Origin: Azoarcus sp. DN11
GTDB taxonomy: Bacteria > Pseudomonadota > Gammaproteobacteria > Burkholderiales > Rhodocyclaceae
Direction of reading: 5' to 3'
Assembly: GCF_003628555.1 (NCBI RefSeq)
Contig: NZ_CP021731.1
Coordinates: 3,472,001-3,536,000 of the forward strand
Length of the DNA: 64,000 nt
The notes under the pieces: model-generated
Told to the model about the DNA's origin: nothing
Databases searched by the model: none
The model's input: only the letters and a program-made list of their open reading frames with translations
Part shown: one piece after another, positions 25,941-35,810 of the stretch
Layout: each line of letters begins with the position of its first letter
How positions within the stretch are numbered: the stretch's first letter is position 1
Translations under genes and position numbers: made by a program

Positions 25941-27320
25941 TCAGCGCTCGCCGCGGCGGCGCATTTCGTCCTGCGTGAAGTTGGCCGCAGTGATACGGCC
26001 ATCCTTGGCAGCAGTCAGGTCCAGCACCTCGCCCTCGGCAGTCCAGTTGTCGACCACGTAGCGGCGCGCAATCAGGTCATACATCTGCGTCTCGTACGCC
26101 ATGCACGCACCCACGTCCGGCGCCGCCCACAGGCTGCCCTCCTGCACGCGCCACAGGTTGCCCTTGGCGTCGTACATGTCCACCTGCAGCAGCGCCCACG
26201 AATCCTCGTCGAAGTGGAACACCCGCTTTGCGAAGGAGTGGCGCTTGTCGGGCTTCACCGTCGCCTCCACGACCCACACGCGGTGCGGCTCGTAGCGCAT
26301 CAGGTCGCGCTTCACATACTCGGGTCCGAGCATGTCCTTGAACTTCTGCTTCTTGTCGATCAGCTTGTAGGAGTTGTACGACACGTACATCTCCTTCTTG
26401 CCCACCAGCTTGTAGTCGTAGCGATCCAGCGCGCCCGTGAACATGTTGATCTGGTCGACGAAGTACAGGTTGTCGAAGCCGGCGATCGGGTTGTCGTAAG
26501 CGAAGGTCGGCGAGCGGCGCACGCGGCGCTGGCCCGGGAAGTAGATCCACGCATCCTGCGGCTTGTCGATGTAGGCGTGGATCAGGTAGCCCTCGCCCGC
26601 GCGCGACGGCGGCGTCAGCACGTCGTACAGCAGCTTCGACTCCACCCCGCCCACGTCCGCCGGCCCGGTCACCTTCGGGTCGTTGAAGGGGTACATCTCG
26701 TACGCCCACTGCTTGTTCTCGACGTAGCTGCCGTCCTTCTCCGGCATCAGCGCCGAGATCTGCGCGCGCCGCCCCAGCCCGGTGTAGCGCAGCTTGTAGT
26801 TCCACATCACTTCGGCACCCGACTTCGGCACCGGGAAAGGCACGCCCGCGCCGAACACCTGCTCGAGCTGCCACCCGTCCGCCCCCAGCTTCGCCGCCGT
26901 GGCGTTCTTCTTCGTCTGCGCGGCGACGAAATCCGGCACCGGACAGCTCCGCCGGCTCGGATACACGTCCATGCGGTAGCCCTTGTAGGCCTTGATCAGC
27001 GCGATCTGGCCGGCCGAGAGCTTGTCCGCGTACTTGTCGACGTTGCCCGCATCGATCGAGAACTGCGGCTTGTCGTCCTTGAACGGATCGAGATGCCCCG
27101 GCTTCCACCCCGCCGGCACCTGCGTCATCCCGCCGCTCCACGCCGGAATCGCGCCGTCCTTGCTCGCCGCCTGCTCCGCGCCGACCGGCGTCAGGCTCTT
27201 GCCCAGCGTCGCCGCCTCCGCCTCGGTCGCCGCCGCCCGCGCCGCGCCGTTGCCCAGCACGGCTGCAACGGTCATGCAAACGAGCGCGAGGCCAGGCGAC
27301 CTCCTGGTCCTTATGGTCAT
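25941..27320 (-). CDS. DUF1329 periplasmic/outer-membrane-associated protein
   Basis: A 459-residue protein with a signal peptide (about 1-29, GAARA cut site). The family features are LTPVGAEQAASKDGAIPAWSGG after the signal, the RRVRRSPTFAYDNP segment, and W/Y-rich strands of a LolA-like half barrel (WVVEATVKPDKRHSFAKRVFHFDEDSW). The LolA-like fold suggests handling of lipids or other hydrophobic ligands. It is the first gene of the long minus-strand operon, 304 bases from the divergent AraC-type regulator. Confidence 0.88.
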   Translation of the reverse strand: MTIRTRRSPGLALVCMTVAAVLGNGAARAAATEAEAATLGKSLTPVGAEQAASKDGAIPAWSGGMTQVPAGWKPGHLDPFKDDKPQFSIDAGNVDKYADKLSAGQIALIKAYKGYRMDVYPSRRSCPVPDFVAAQTKKNATAAKLGADGWQLEQVFGAGVPFPVPKSGAEVMWNYKLRYTGLGRRAQISALMPEKDGSYVENKQWAYEMYPFNDPKVTGPADVGGVESKLLYDVLTPPSRAGEGYLIHAYIDKPQDAWIYFPGQRRVRRSPTFAYDNPIAGFDNLYFVDQINMFTGALDRYDYKLVGKKEMYVSYNSYKLIDKKQKFKDMLGPEYVKRDLMRYEPHRVWVVEATVKPDKRHSFAKRVFHFDEDSWALLQVDMYDAKGNLWRVQEGSLWAAPDVGACMAYETQMYDLIARRYVVDNWTAEGEVLDLTAAKDGRITAANFTQDEMRRRGER

Positions 27321-27624
27321 GTTGTCGTCTCCTCACTTGATGTGATGTGCCGTTTGGCCGGCTTCTTGTCCGGTCGTCACGGCCGGCGCACGCGCCGACC
27401 TGCAACCGATGGCGTCGATTGTAGGAAGCGCCTTTCGCAGACCGTTATCCGAAATCGGCAATCCGCACCGTGAGCCCCGGCAGCTCGTCCCGAGCGACAA
27501 CGCGCGCAAACCATTAGAAAAATTTCATTGTCCCGCGTGTCACTTTTGTATTAGTGTCTTTCAAACAATAACAGCCCTTATAACTACAATTAATCGCACT
27601 TTCCGGTGAGGAGACAATCGGAAA
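27321..27624. promoter_or_regulatory. Divergent control region of the amine operon and its AraC-type regulator
   Basis: 304 bases without a gene. The half nearest the regulator (27510-27600) is AT-rich. A direct repeat GTGTC at 27537-27541 and 27554-27558 (17-base period, similar flanks CACTTT and TTTC) could be AraC-type half-sites. TACAAT (27585-27590) could be the -10 of the regulator. No strong -35 is seen on either strand, as expected of activator-dependent promoters. Confidence 0.4.
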
Positions 27625-28647
27625 ATGGATGCCCACATCCTCGCCGGGCGCGACCGGAACACGCGCACCGCGGGCGACGACGCCTATTCCGTCGTGCACC
27701 TCGACACGCGCGACGCCGACGACCACGCAGCCTGCCTGCAACACTGGAATCAGCGCTACGACCAGCTCTCGGCCGGCTCCTTCACGGGGCGCTTCGACGA
27801 ATTCTGGTTCGACAACGTGCAGGTCTTCCGCGAACGGACGAACCAGGTCGTGCACGAAATCGGCTGCTCGTGGGAAGGGTCGCGCACGATCGGCGTCCCC
27901 GTGGATATCGACGGCACCGGCTGGTACTGCGGCGAACCGTGCGGGCTCGACTCCATCGTCACGCTCAAGGGCGGTGAGGCGCTCGACTACCGCACCCCCC
28001 GCCTGCACGACATCGTCGCCGTCACGACCGACAACGAGGCCTTCACCGACTACGCCCTGCGCGTCGAACATCGCGACATCGAAGCCGAAATCGGCAAGCA
28101 GCGGATCATTCCGGCGACCGTCGGCCAGGCCGGAACCTTGCGCAGCTTCCTCCTCACGGTGCTCGCCAGCCTCGAAGCCACCCCGGCCCTGCTGCGCCAC
28201 CCGCAGATGCGCAAGGGCCTCGAACAGGCGATCTACGCCAGCATCATCGCCGCGATCACGCCGCGCGAGGACACCCCGCGCCCGGCGGCACCGTGCCGCG
28301 CCCGCCAGCTGATCGTCGACCGCGCCCGCGAATACATGCGCAGCCACATCGACGAGCCGATCACCGTCGCCGACCTGTGCACCGAACTGCGCGTATCGCG
28401 CCGCACCTTGCAGTACAGCTTCCAGGACATCCTCAACCTCAACCCGGTCAGCTTCCTGCGCGCACTGCGCCTGAACGGCGTCCGCCGCGAACTCAAGAAC
28501 GCCGACCCGGCCAGCCGCCAGATCGCCGACATCGCCGCGCGCTGGGGCTTCTGGCACCTCTCGCACTTCGCATCGGACTATCGCGCGATGTTCGGCGAAC
28601 TGCCTTCGGAGACGCTGCGCCAGCCCGCGCCCGCCTCCCACACGTAG
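27625..28647 (+). CDS. AraC-family activator, EutR-like; candidate QhpR
   Basis: A 340-residue regulator. The N-terminal half resembles EutR (QHWNQRYDQLSAGSFTGRF, FDNVQVFRERTN), which senses ethanolamine with B12. The C-terminal AraC/XylS domain has two helix-turn-helices (PITVADLCTELRVSRRTLQYSFQDIL and RQIADIAARWGFWHLSHFASDYRAMFGE). AraC-type QhpR proteins activate qhp operons in other bacteria. Here the gene is divergent from the 14-gene amine operon, so control by an amine effector is likely. A ribosome site GAGGAG lies upstream of ATG 27625. Confidence 0.83.
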   Translation: MDAHILAGRDRNTRTAGDDAYSVVHLDTRDADDHAACLQHWNQRYDQLSAGSFTGRFDEFWFDNVQVFRERTNQVVHEIGCSWEGSRTIGVPVDIDGTGWYCGEPCGLDSIVTLKGGEALDYRTPRLHDIVAVTTDNEAFTDYALRVEHRDIEAEIGKQRIIPATVGQAGTLRSFLLTVLASLEATPALLRHPQMRKGLEQAIYASIIAAITPREDTPRPAAPCRARQLIVDRAREYMRSHIDEPITVADLCTELRVSRRTLQYSFQDILNLNPVSFLRALRLNGVRRELKNADPASRQIADIAARWGFWHLSHFASDYRAMFGELPSETLRQPAPASHT

Positions 28648-28683
28648 CCGGGGCGGGCCCGCTCAGGTCACCCCAGGGCCACC

Positions 28684-30699
28684 TCAGGCCACCTTGAAGC
28701 GGCCCACGTCCGCCAGCAACCGCTCCGCGAGGCCCTCGAGCCGATCCGCCGTCTGGTGGCTCTCGACGGCAATCGCGCTGTTCTCCTCGGCCATGCGCGC
28801 GATCGTTTCGACGTTGCGCGCAATCTCCGTCGACGCCACGCTCTGCTCGCGCAGCGCATCGGATATCTCGGCCACCGTCTCCACGACCCGGCCGGCTTCG
28901 TCGCGGATGCTCGCCATCGCGGCCCCCGCCTCCTGCGCGCGGACAACGCCGGTGTTCACCTGCGTCACGCCGCCCTGCATGCTGTCGACGGCACCGCGCG
29001 CGTCGCGCTGGATCGCCCCCACCATCTGCGCGATCTCCCGCGTCGACTGCGTCGTGCGTTCGGCGAGCTTGCGCACCTCGTCGGCCACCACCGCGAAGCC
29101 GCGCCCCTGTTCGCCCGCGCGGGCAGCCTCGATCGCCGCGTTCAGCGCCAGCAGATTGGTCTGGTCGGCGATCTCCTTGATCACGTTCACGATCGCCGAA
29201 ATCCGTTCCGAACTCCGGTCCAGCTCGGCAATGGTGTCGGCCGAGCCGGACACCGCGCGCGCGATCTCCCCGATATCGGCGACCACCGACTCGACGATCT
29301 CGCCCCCTTCGCCCGACAGCCTGCCCGAGCGCCGCGCGAGCTCGTTGGCGTTGCTCGCGTTGCCGGCGATATGGTCGATGCCCACCGTCATCTCCTCCAC
29401 CGCCGCCGCCATGCTCGACGCCGCCTCGCTCTGCCGCTGCGAAGCCGTATCGATCTGGCGTGCCGACGCCACCATGCCGCGCGCGGTCTCCGCGACCTGC
29501 CCGGAATTGCTCTGGATGCTCGTGATCAGACGGCACATCGTCGCGGCCATGTCGTTGAAGCCGTCGGCAATCACGCGCAGCTCGTCGCGCGCCTGCAGCC
29601 TGATCGCGGTCGTCAGGTCGCCGGCCGCCAGTCGGTGACTGCCCTCGGCGAGCCGCTTCACGCTACCCATGATCGACAGATACACCCCGATCGAGAGGTA
29701 GGCGATCGCCACGGCGACGATCACCAACACGGCGACGTTCAAGTACAGCACGCGCCGGGCCTCGTCGATCCGGTGCCGCAGCAGCTCGTCGAGCGTCGGC
29801 AGCAGGATCTCGTTCATCTGCCTGTAGCCCACGGTGATCGCCTCGGTGGCCATCCCGAAATATGCCGACGCTGCGGTGCTCTGCAGGTCGCCCGCCTGGA
29901 TCTGGCGCACCACGGCGCTGACGTTCGCGAGCTTGCCGTTCATTTCCGCGAACGACGATTCCAGCCGCTGCGCAAGGTCGGGCCGCTGCGCGACGATCTT
30001 GCGGATGTTGGACTCGAGATCGCCCACCGCCGCATTCATGTCGTTCGCGAGCACGCTCACGTCGAGCTTTCCAGCCTCGTCGATCGTGCCGCGCGCAAGC
30101 ACCCCCGCCCCCCTGGCGCGCAAGCGGCCGATGCGCTCGAGCAGGTAGGGCGTGCGGACCACCGCCGTCGACATCAGGTAGAAACTATCCTGCTGCGGAT
30201 CGAAGGTCAGACCGTACTCGTCCGCGACCGCAATCTGGAAATCCAGCAGGCTCTGGACCAGCCGCGTATGCGCCCGGATGTTCTCGGCCGGATCCAGCTT
30301 CAGCCCCTCCCGTGCCAACCCGTCCCAGCGCGAACGGATGTCGCCCCAGTCGCTCTTGCGCACGGCAGGCGGAAGCACCGTGTCCAGCGTGTCAACCGCA
30401 CGATCGACCTCGGTCGCCTTGTCCGCGCGCGTCGCCTTTGCACTTTCCAGCCCCCCGAGCACCGCCGACGACAGGCCGCGATGCTGCTGCACCAGCTCGA
30501 CCACCCTGGAAATCGGCCGCGACAGATCCGAAGCGACCAGCTCGCGCTCCGTTCGCTCGATCGTCGCGTTCAACTGGCGCGCGAGCGTCAGCATCAGGCT
30601 GGCAAACGCCACCAGGATGATCAGGCCGAGCAGGCCGAATTTCACCGGGTAGCTGCAGCGGTTCATCAATCCCACGGCCGGCGCAAAAACCACTTTCAC
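28684..30699 (-). CDS. Methyl-accepting chemotaxis protein
   Basis: A 671-residue inner-membrane chemoreceptor. TM1 is at about residues 20-42, followed by a roughly 300-residue periplasmic helical sensor (with [16 protein letters not shown], reminiscent of nitrate/nitrite-sensing helices), TM2 around 330, HAMP, and the signalling hairpin with tip [35 protein letters not shown] quoted here only in part: [18 protein letters not shown]. No C-terminal CheR/CheB pentapeptide is seen. GTG 30699 has GGAGAG 6 bases upstream and gives the usual short N-terminus; the open frame reaching 30801 lacks a better site. Ligand unknown; convergent with the AraC gene. Confidence 0.9.
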   Translation of the reverse strand: MKVVFAPAVGLMNRCSYPVKFGLLGLIILVAFASLMLTLARQLNATIERTERELVASDLSRPISRVVELVQQHRGLSSAVLGGLESAKATRADKATEVDRAVDTLDTVLPPAVRKSDWGDIRSRWDGLAREGLKLDPAENIRAHTRLVQSLLDFQIAVADEYGLTFDPQQDSFYLMSTAVVRTPYLLERIGRLRARGAGVLARGTIDEAGKLDVSVLANDMNAAVGDLESNIRKIVAQRPDLAQRLESSFAEMNGKLANVSAVVRQIQAGDLQSTAASAYFGMATEAITVGYRQMNEILLPTLDELLRHRIDEARRVLYLNVAVLVIVAVAIAYLSIGVYLSIMGSVKRLAEGSHRLAAGDLTTAIRLQARDELRVIADGFNDMAATMCRLITSIQSNSGQVAETARGMVASARQIDTASQRQSEAASSMAAAVEEMTVGIDHIAGNASNANELARRSGRLSGEGGEIVESVVADIGEIARAVSGSADTIAELDRSSERISAIVNVIKEIADQTNLLALNAAIEAARAGEQGRGFAVVADEVRKLAERTTQSTREIAQMVGAIQRDARGAVDSMQGGVTQVNTGVVRAQEAGAAMASIRDEAGRVVETVAEISDALREQSVASTEIARNVETIARMAEENSAIAVESHQTADRLEGLAERLLADVGRFKVA

Positions 30700-30934
30700 G
30701 ATTCTCTCCGCAGATACATCCGTCGCACCCCCATCGGCATAAAACAGGGCCTTTTCGCCAGCGTAACGGAATAAACCGTCCGGGTACGTGATCTGTATCA
30801 AGACTGCGCGGACCCGTCATGCCGGGGCCACGCACCGGCCCCGTGCCTGCGTCCCGGTTCCGGCGCGGGCTTTTCCAAAACCCGCGCTCGCTGCACAATT
30901 GCGCCCTTTTTGGCCCAACACGGAGACATTCACA

Positions 30935-31348
30935 ATGAAGACCCGCCAGGTCCTGACCCTCGACGATGCACGCAAGATCGCCACGGCCGCGGAAACCGAA
31001 GCCCTGCGCAACGGCTGGGCGGTCACGATCGCGATCTGCGACGAAGGCGGCCACCTGCTTTGGCTGCAGCGCCTCGACAATGCGCCGCCGTCGAGCGCCT
31101 ATGTCGCACCCGAAAAGGCCCGCACCTGCGTCATGATGCGCAAGCCCAGCAAGGCCATCGAGGACATGGTGAACAACGGCCGCTTCGCCGGCCTCGGGCT
31201 GCCCGTCACGCCGCTCGAAGGCGGCGAGATGATCGTCGTCGGCGGCGAAGTGATCGGCGCGGTGGGCGTTTCCGGCGTGAAGTCCTCCGACGACGCACAG
31301 ATCGCGCGTGCCGGCGTCACGGCGATCGGCGCTTCCTGCAGCCTCTGA
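30935..31348 (+). CDS. GlcG/HbpS-like protein (DUF336)
   Basis: A 137-residue single-domain protein beginning LTLDDARKIATAAETEA, with VTIAICDEGGHLLWLQRLDNAPPSSAYVA and GGLPV-type C-terminal VVGGEVIGAVGVSG, the HbpS/GlcG profile. Relatives bind heme or corrinoids, or lie in glycolate and diol operons. CGGAG precedes ATG 30935. No signal peptide. Located between the chemoreceptor (divergent) and an HDOD gene, it gives no clear pathway context. Confidence 0.85.
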   Translation: MKTRQVLTLDDARKIATAAETEALRNGWAVTIAICDEGGHLLWLQRLDNAPPSSAYVAPEKARTCVMMRKPSKAIEDMVNNGRFAGLGLPVTPLEGGEMIVVGGEVIGAVGVSGVKSSDDAQIARAGVTAIGASCSL

Positions 31349-31490
31349 CGACAGCGAGCGGGGACCGGGCAGGAACACGCGCGCGCCCGTTCCCGGACCC
31401 CCTCGGCCAGCGCCTGCGCCCTCGCAACGACCGCCCGGCCGGCGCCAAGGCGCGGTAAACTTGCAGGCTCAATATCTATCGGGAATCGCC

Positions 31491-32351
31491 ATGAAGGATT
31501 TCGACGCTCAGGCACGCGCCTTCGGCGACCGGATCGAAGCCGAAATCGCTGGCGGACATCTCAGCTTTCCCACCGCCCTGGACGTTTCGCTACGCATCAA
31601 GCGGCTCGCCGACAGCCCGGCCTCCTCGCTCGAGGAGATCGCCGCGGTCGCAAAGACCGAGCCGGTGCTCGGAGCCAAGACCGTGCGCATGGCAAACGCC
31701 GTCGCGCTCAACCCCTACGCCAGCGAGATCACCAATGTCGTCGATGCCGTCCGCCGCATCGGCCTCGCCTCGCTGCGCTGCCTCGCCTTCGCGGTCGCCG
31801 CCGAGCAACTCGCCCAGGACCACCGCTCGCAGAAGATGCGCACCATCGCATCGGGGCTGTGGATGCACTCGGTCGACGTCGCCGCCTGGTCCCACGCCCT
31901 CGCCCGCGAACTGCGCGTGGTCAATCCCGACACCGCGATGTTCGCAGGCATGATGGCCGACATCGGGCAGTTCCTGCTGCTCGCCCGTGCCGCCGACTAT
32001 CCCGCGCTCGAAGACAACCTGCCCCGTTTCGCCGAGTTCGTGACCACCTGGAGCAATCCCGTCAGCAAGGCCGTGCTCGAAGTGTTCGAACTTCCCGAGA
32101 CGATCCTCGATACCTTCGACTGCAGCACCCCCTACAGCGGCTCCTGGCCCCCCGGGAACCTCGCGGACCTCCTTTTCGTCGCGAGCCTTGCGGTGGAAAC
32201 GCCCAATCCCTTCGACAAGCTCCTCGGGCTGGATCACCGTGCCGGACTCCGCGACGCAGCGCCGCACGGCATCGACCCGCGGGAACTCGACCAACTCCTC
32301 GACGCCGCCCGGGAGTCCCGCCAGCTGATTCTCGCCGCCCTCTGCAGCTGA
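31491..32351 (+). CDS. HDOD-domain signalling protein
   Basis: A 286-residue cytoplasmic protein formed almost wholly by one HDOD domain (FPTALDVSLRIKRLADSP, LGAKTVRMANAVALNPYASEITNVVDAVRRIGLASLRCLAFAVA quoted in part: VDAVRRIGLASLRCLAF). HDOD domains are HD-GYP relatives lacking the catalytic metal residues and act in motility, c-di-GMP or cell-cycle signalling. The sequence MMADIGQFLL shows the degenerate HD site. A second, truncated HDOD gene lies 3.5 kb downstream. Confidence 0.85.
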   Translation: MKDFDAQARAFGDRIEAEIAGGHLSFPTALDVSLRIKRLADSPASSLEEIAAVAKTEPVLGAKTVRMANAVALNPYASEITNVVDAVRRIGLASLRCLAFAVAAEQLAQDHRSQKMRTIASGLWMHSVDVAAWSHALARELRVVNPDTAMFAGMMADIGQFLLLARAADYPALEDNLPRFAEFVTTWSNPVSKAVLEVFELPETILDTFDCSTPYSGSWPPGNLADLLFVASLAVETPNPFDKLLGLDHRAGLRDAAPHGIDPRELDQLLDAARESRQLILAALCS

Positions 32352-32541
32352 CGCCCTGGCACGCGTCAGGCCCGCCCGCAGCCGGCAGCGGAGTGCCGAT
32401 CGGTGCCAGTTCGCGGCCTCGCGCGTCCCCTCGCGCCGGCACGCTGCACAGCAAGTTGTCATTACGCCGTGCGGCGCATACCATTACTGATCCGACCGTC
32501 CCTCCAACGGCGTGCACACGCCCAGCTTGAGCAGGTACCCG

Positions 32542-32757
32542 ATGACCGAAGAAGCCTTCGACCACGTCACCAGCCTGCAGATCCGGCTCACGGAGCTCCG
32601 CAACGAGCACCGCGACCTCGACGACGCCATCACGCGTCTGCAGGACTCCCCGCAGGAAGACGAACTGCTGCTGCGCCGCCTGAAGAAGCGCAAGCTCGCG
32701 CTCAAGGATCGCATCGCCGTCATCCAGCGCATGCTCGACCCCGACGAACTGGCCTGA
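32542..32757 (+). CDS. YdcH-like small protein (DUF465)
   Basis: A 71-residue, highly charged helical protein (LQIRLTELRNEHRDLDDAI, EDELLLRRLKKRKLALKDRIAVIQ) matching the DUF465/YdcH pattern of a short coiled-coil hairpin. ATG 32542 gives the standard MTEEAFDHV-type start; an upstream ATG at 32512 adds ten unlike residues. Function unknown. It lies 38 bases before metY. Confidence 0.82.
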   Translation: MTEEAFDHVTSLQIRLTELRNEHRDLDDAITRLQDSPQEDELLLRRLKKRKLALKDRIAVIQRMLDPDELA

Positions 32758-32795
32758 GCGGCGCTCGCGCCAGGGACAGCAAACCGCACCGACAA

Positions 32796-34100
32796 ATGAC
32801 CCAACCCAGGACCTTCGGCCCCGAAACGCTCGCCCTGCACGCGGGCCAGTCGCCCGACCCCGCCTTCGGCGCCCGCGCAGCCCCCATCTACTTCACGACG
32901 AGCTACGTCTTTCCGGACGCCGACCACGCCGCCGCGCTGTTCAATCTTGAACGCCCCGGCCACGTCTACACGCGCATTTCGAACCCGACCAACGCGATGC
33001 TCGAAGAGCGCATCGCGGCCCTCGAAGGCGGCATCGGCGCGATCGCCGTCGCGAGCGGGCAGGCCGCGCTGCATCTCGCGATCACCACCCTGACGGGCGC
33101 CGGCGGCCACATCGTCGCCTCGCACGCGCTCTACGGCGGCTCGCACAACCTGCTCGCCTACACGCTGCCGCGCTTCGGCATCACCACCACGTTCGTCGAT
33201 CCGCGCAACCCCGACGCCTGGCGCGCGGCAGTGCGCCCCGAAACGCGCCTCTTCTTCGGCGAATCGCTCGGCAATCCCGGCCTCGACGTACTCGACATTC
33301 CCGCCATCGCCGGCATCGCCCACGCTCATCGCGTCCCGCTGCTGGTCGACGCAACCCTCGTCACCCCCTGCCTGCAGCGCCCGCTGGCGCTCGGCGCCGA
33401 CCTCGTACTGCACTCCGCCACCAAGTTCCTCGGCGGCCACGGCGTCGCGGTCGGCGGCCTGCTGGTCGACGGCGGGCGCTTCGACTGGGAAGCCTCCGGC
33501 CTCTTCCCGACGCTCACCGAACCCTACGACGGCTTCCACGGCATGGATTTCGCCGAGGAATCGCCGATCGCCGCCTTCCTGCTGCGCGCGCGGCGCGAAG
33601 GCCTGCGCGATTTCGGCGCCTGCCTGTCGCCGATGAACGCCTTCCAGATCCTGCAGGGCATGGAAACGCTGCCGCTGCGCATGCGCGCCCACGTCGCCAA
33701 CGCACGCGCCGTCGCCGAACACCTCGCCGCCCACCCGCTCGTCGCGCACGTCGCCTGGCCGGGGCTCGCCAGCCATCCGGATCACGCGCTCGCCGCCCGC
33801 CTGCTGCCCGACGGCGCCGGCTCGGTGCTGTCCTTCGAACTCCAGGGCGGCCGCGCCGCCGGTCGCGCCTTCATCGAAGGCCTGCGCGTGTTCTCGCACC
33901 TCGCCAACGTCGGCGACGCCAAGTCCCTGGTGATCCACCCCGCCAGCACCACCCACTTCCGCATGTCCGCGCAGGACCTCGCGGCCGCGGGCATCAGCGA
34001 AGGCACCGTGCGCCTGTCGGTCGGGCTCGAGAGCGTCGACGACCTCATCGAGGACCTCAACCGCGGCCTGTACGCCGCCAGCCGCGTCGTGCAGGGTTAA
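32796..34100 (+). CDS. metY: O-acetyl/O-succinyl-homoserine sulfhydrylase (PLP enzyme)
   Basis: A 434-residue Cys/Met-metabolism PLP enzyme. The PLP lysine is K210 in [11 protein letters not shown]; substrate and phosphate contacts appear in [22 protein letters not shown] (quoted in part: [17 protein letters not shown]) and VASGQAAL. Length and the [24 protein letters not shown] region (quoted in part: [18 protein letters not shown]) fit MetY-type O-acetylhomoserine aminocarboxypropyltransferases, which add sulfide to activated homoserine to make homocysteine. The hydrolase gene follows after 3 bases. Confidence 0.88.
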   Translation: MTQPRTFGPETLALHAGQSPDPAFGARAAPIYFTTSYVFPDADHAAALFNLERPGHVYTRISNPTNAMLEERIAALEGGIGAIAVASGQAALHLAITTLTGAGGHIVASHALYGGSHNLLAYTLPRFGITTTFVDPRNPDAWRAAVRPETRLFFGESLGNPGLDVLDIPAIAGIAHAHRVPLLVDATLVTPCLQRPLALGADLVLHSATKFLGGHGVAVGGLLVDGGRFDWEASGLFPTLTEPYDGFHGMDFAEESPIAAFLLRARREGLRDFGACLSPMNAFQILQGMETLPLRMRAHVANARAVAEHLAAHPLVAHVAWPGLASHPDHALAARLLPDGAGSVLSFELQGGRAAGRAFIEGLRVFSHLANVGDAKSLVIHPASTTHFRMSAQDLAAAGISEGTVRLSVGLESVDDLIEDLNRGLYAASRVVQG

Positions 34101-34103
34101 GCC

Positions 34104-34913
34104 ATGGAACTGAGCGTCAACGACACGCCCGCCTACGTCTACACCGGCGGGCGCCCCTTCGATCGCCGCCAGGCCGCCGTGGTCCTGGTCCACGGCGCCG
34201 GCCACGACCACAGCGTGTGGAACTACCAGGCGCGCCAGCTCGCGCACCACGGCTTCGCCGTCCTCGCCCCCGACCTGCCCGGGCACGGCCGCTCGCACGG
34301 CGCCCCGCTGCCCACCATCGAAGCCCTGGCGGACTGGATCGCGGCCCTGCTCGACGCCGCCGGCATTGTGCACGCAGCCGTTGCCGGCCACAGCATGGGC
34401 TCGCTCGTCGCACTCCAGGCGGCCGCGCAGGCCCCCGTGCGCATCACGAAGCTCATCCTCCTCGGCAGCGTCGCCCCCATGCCCGTGGCACCGCCGCTGC
34501 TCGAAGCCGCCGCGCACCAGCGCGAGGCCGCACACGCGATGATCAACCAGTGGTCCTACACGCCCGCCTCGCAGCTCGGCGCGAGCCCCGTCCCCGGCGT
34601 CTCGCTCACCGGCCTCAACCTGCGCCTGATGGAGCGTCAGCGCGACGGCGTGCTCGCCAACGACCTCGCCGCCTGCAACGCCTACCAGGGCGGCCTCGAA
34701 GCGGCAGGCCGCATTCGCGCTCCCTGCGCGATGCTATGCGGCGAGCGCGACCAGATGACGCCCCGGAAGGCCGTCAAGCCCTTGCAGGAAGCACTCGCCA
34801 ACGTTCCCGGCGGTGCGCGTATGATAGTCATCAAAGGCGCGGGTCATGCGATGATGGCCGAAGCGCCCGATGCGGTCGGCGATGCCATGCGAGGCTTTCT
34901 CACCACCACATAG
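34104..34913 (+). CDS. Alpha/beta-fold hydrolase
   Basis: A 269-residue cytoplasmic hydrolase. The oxyanion segment is HGAGHDHSVW, the nucleophile S97 lies in GHSMGS, the acid is in CGERDQMTP (about residue 214) and the base His is in KGAGHAMM (about 246). Closest in look to esterases and C-C hydrolases of the MhpC/BioH kind; the substrate is not deducible. It starts 3 bases after metY, so the two are probably co-transcribed, though it lacks the longer form and features of MetX. Confidence 0.86.
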   Translation: MELSVNDTPAYVYTGGRPFDRRQAAVVLVHGAGHDHSVWNYQARQLAHHGFAVLAPDLPGHGRSHGAPLPTIEALADWIAALLDAAGIVHAAVAGHSMGSLVALQAAAQAPVRITKLILLGSVAPMPVAPPLLEAAAHQREAAHAMINQWSYTPASQLGASPVPGVSLTGLNLRLMERQRDGVLANDLAACNAYQGGLEAAGRIRAPCAMLCGERDQMTPRKAVKPLQEALANVPGGARMIVIKGAGHAMMAEAPDAVGDAMRGFLTTT

Positions 34914-34975
34914 GAACAACAACAGAGAAGCCCCGTTCGCTGCCGCACGACAGGATCCCCCAACAGGAGAGAGAC

Positions 34976-35788
34976 ATGTCGCAGCAGATCGATACGGGTA
35001 CGGCAGCAGAAGATCCGGTGTTTCCCACGATCCGCGAAGTCGATGCGGGCGCCCCCGTGCGCTGGATCGGGCGCGGCATCCGCGACTTTCGCGCCTGCCC
35101 CGTCCCCAGCCTCTTCTACGGCTTCTGTTTCGCGGCGATGGGCCTCATCGTGACGATGGTGTTCGAGCACGCCTACGCATACACCGCGGCGATGACCTCC
35201 GGCTTTCTCCTGCTCGGCCCCTTCCTGGCAATGGGGTTGTACGAGATCAGCCGGCAGCATGAACAGGGGCAAGCCTGCGCCCTCCTGCCCACCTTCACCG
35301 TGTGGCGGCGCAACGCCGGCAACATCGGCATCTTCGCCGTCGTTCTGGGCGTGATTTTCCTCGTATGGGCCCGTGCTTCGCTCGTCATCTTCGCGCTCTT
35401 CTACACCAACGAATTACCCAACCTCAGCGGCCTGCTGAGCCAGCTGGTAACGCTCGAAAACCTCGAATTCCTGCTCGTGTATTTCAGTGTCGGCCTGATG
35501 TTCGCGTGCATCGTGTTCGCGGCGAGCGTGATTTCGGTCCCGCTCATGCTCGACCGCGACCAGGACGCGATAACCTCGATGCTCGCCAGCATCGCCGCCC
35601 TCGCCCGCAATCCCGGCGCCATGCTCGTGTGGGCGTCGATCATCGTCGTATTGACTTTGATCGGCTTTCTCAGCTTTCATTTAGGGTTGGTGGTAGTGAT
35701 GCCCGTCGTCGGTCACGCAAGCTGGCACGCCTATCGGGACCTTGTCGCACCTGCGGCGGACGCGTCGCCCCCCGCACCCACACGCTGA
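34976..35788 (+). CDS. DUF2189 integral membrane protein
   Basis: A 270-residue inner-membrane protein with about six hydrophobic helices, among them SLFYGFCFAAMGLIVTMVF, IGIFAVVLGVIFLVWA and MLVWASIIVVLTLIGFLSF. It starts with a cytoplasmic segment IREVDAGAPVRWIGRGIRDF, the DUF2189 hallmark. GGAGAG lies upstream of ATG 34976. Some relatives are annotated as cytochrome oxidase-linked, but no heme or copper ligands are evident here, so no function is claimed. Confidence 0.8.
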   Translation: MSQQIDTGTAAEDPVFPTIREVDAGAPVRWIGRGIRDFRACPVPSLFYGFCFAAMGLIVTMVFEHAYAYTAAMTSGFLLLGPFLAMGLYEISRQHEQGQACALLPTFTVWRRNAGNIGIFAVVLGVIFLVWARASLVIFALFYTNELPNLSGLLSQLVTLENLEFLLVYFSVGLMFACIVFAASVISVPLMLDRDQDAITSMLASIAALARNPGAMLVWASIIVVLTLIGFLSFHLGLVVVMPVVGHASWHAYRDLVAPAADASPPAPTR

Positions 35789-35810
35789 AGGCCCTTCACC
35801 AGACCTTGCC

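Noticed and set aside
27332..27347. TTGAT...-type FNR box in front of the DUF1329 gene
   Set aside because: Only the first half (TTGATGTGATGT) is present; the second half-site ATCAA is missing.
23571..27473. Very long open frame (1300 codons) on the plus strand
   Set aside because: It is the GC-rich antisense of the RND, DUF1302 and DUF1329 genes; Arg/His/Val-rich composition without domains marks it as a shadow.
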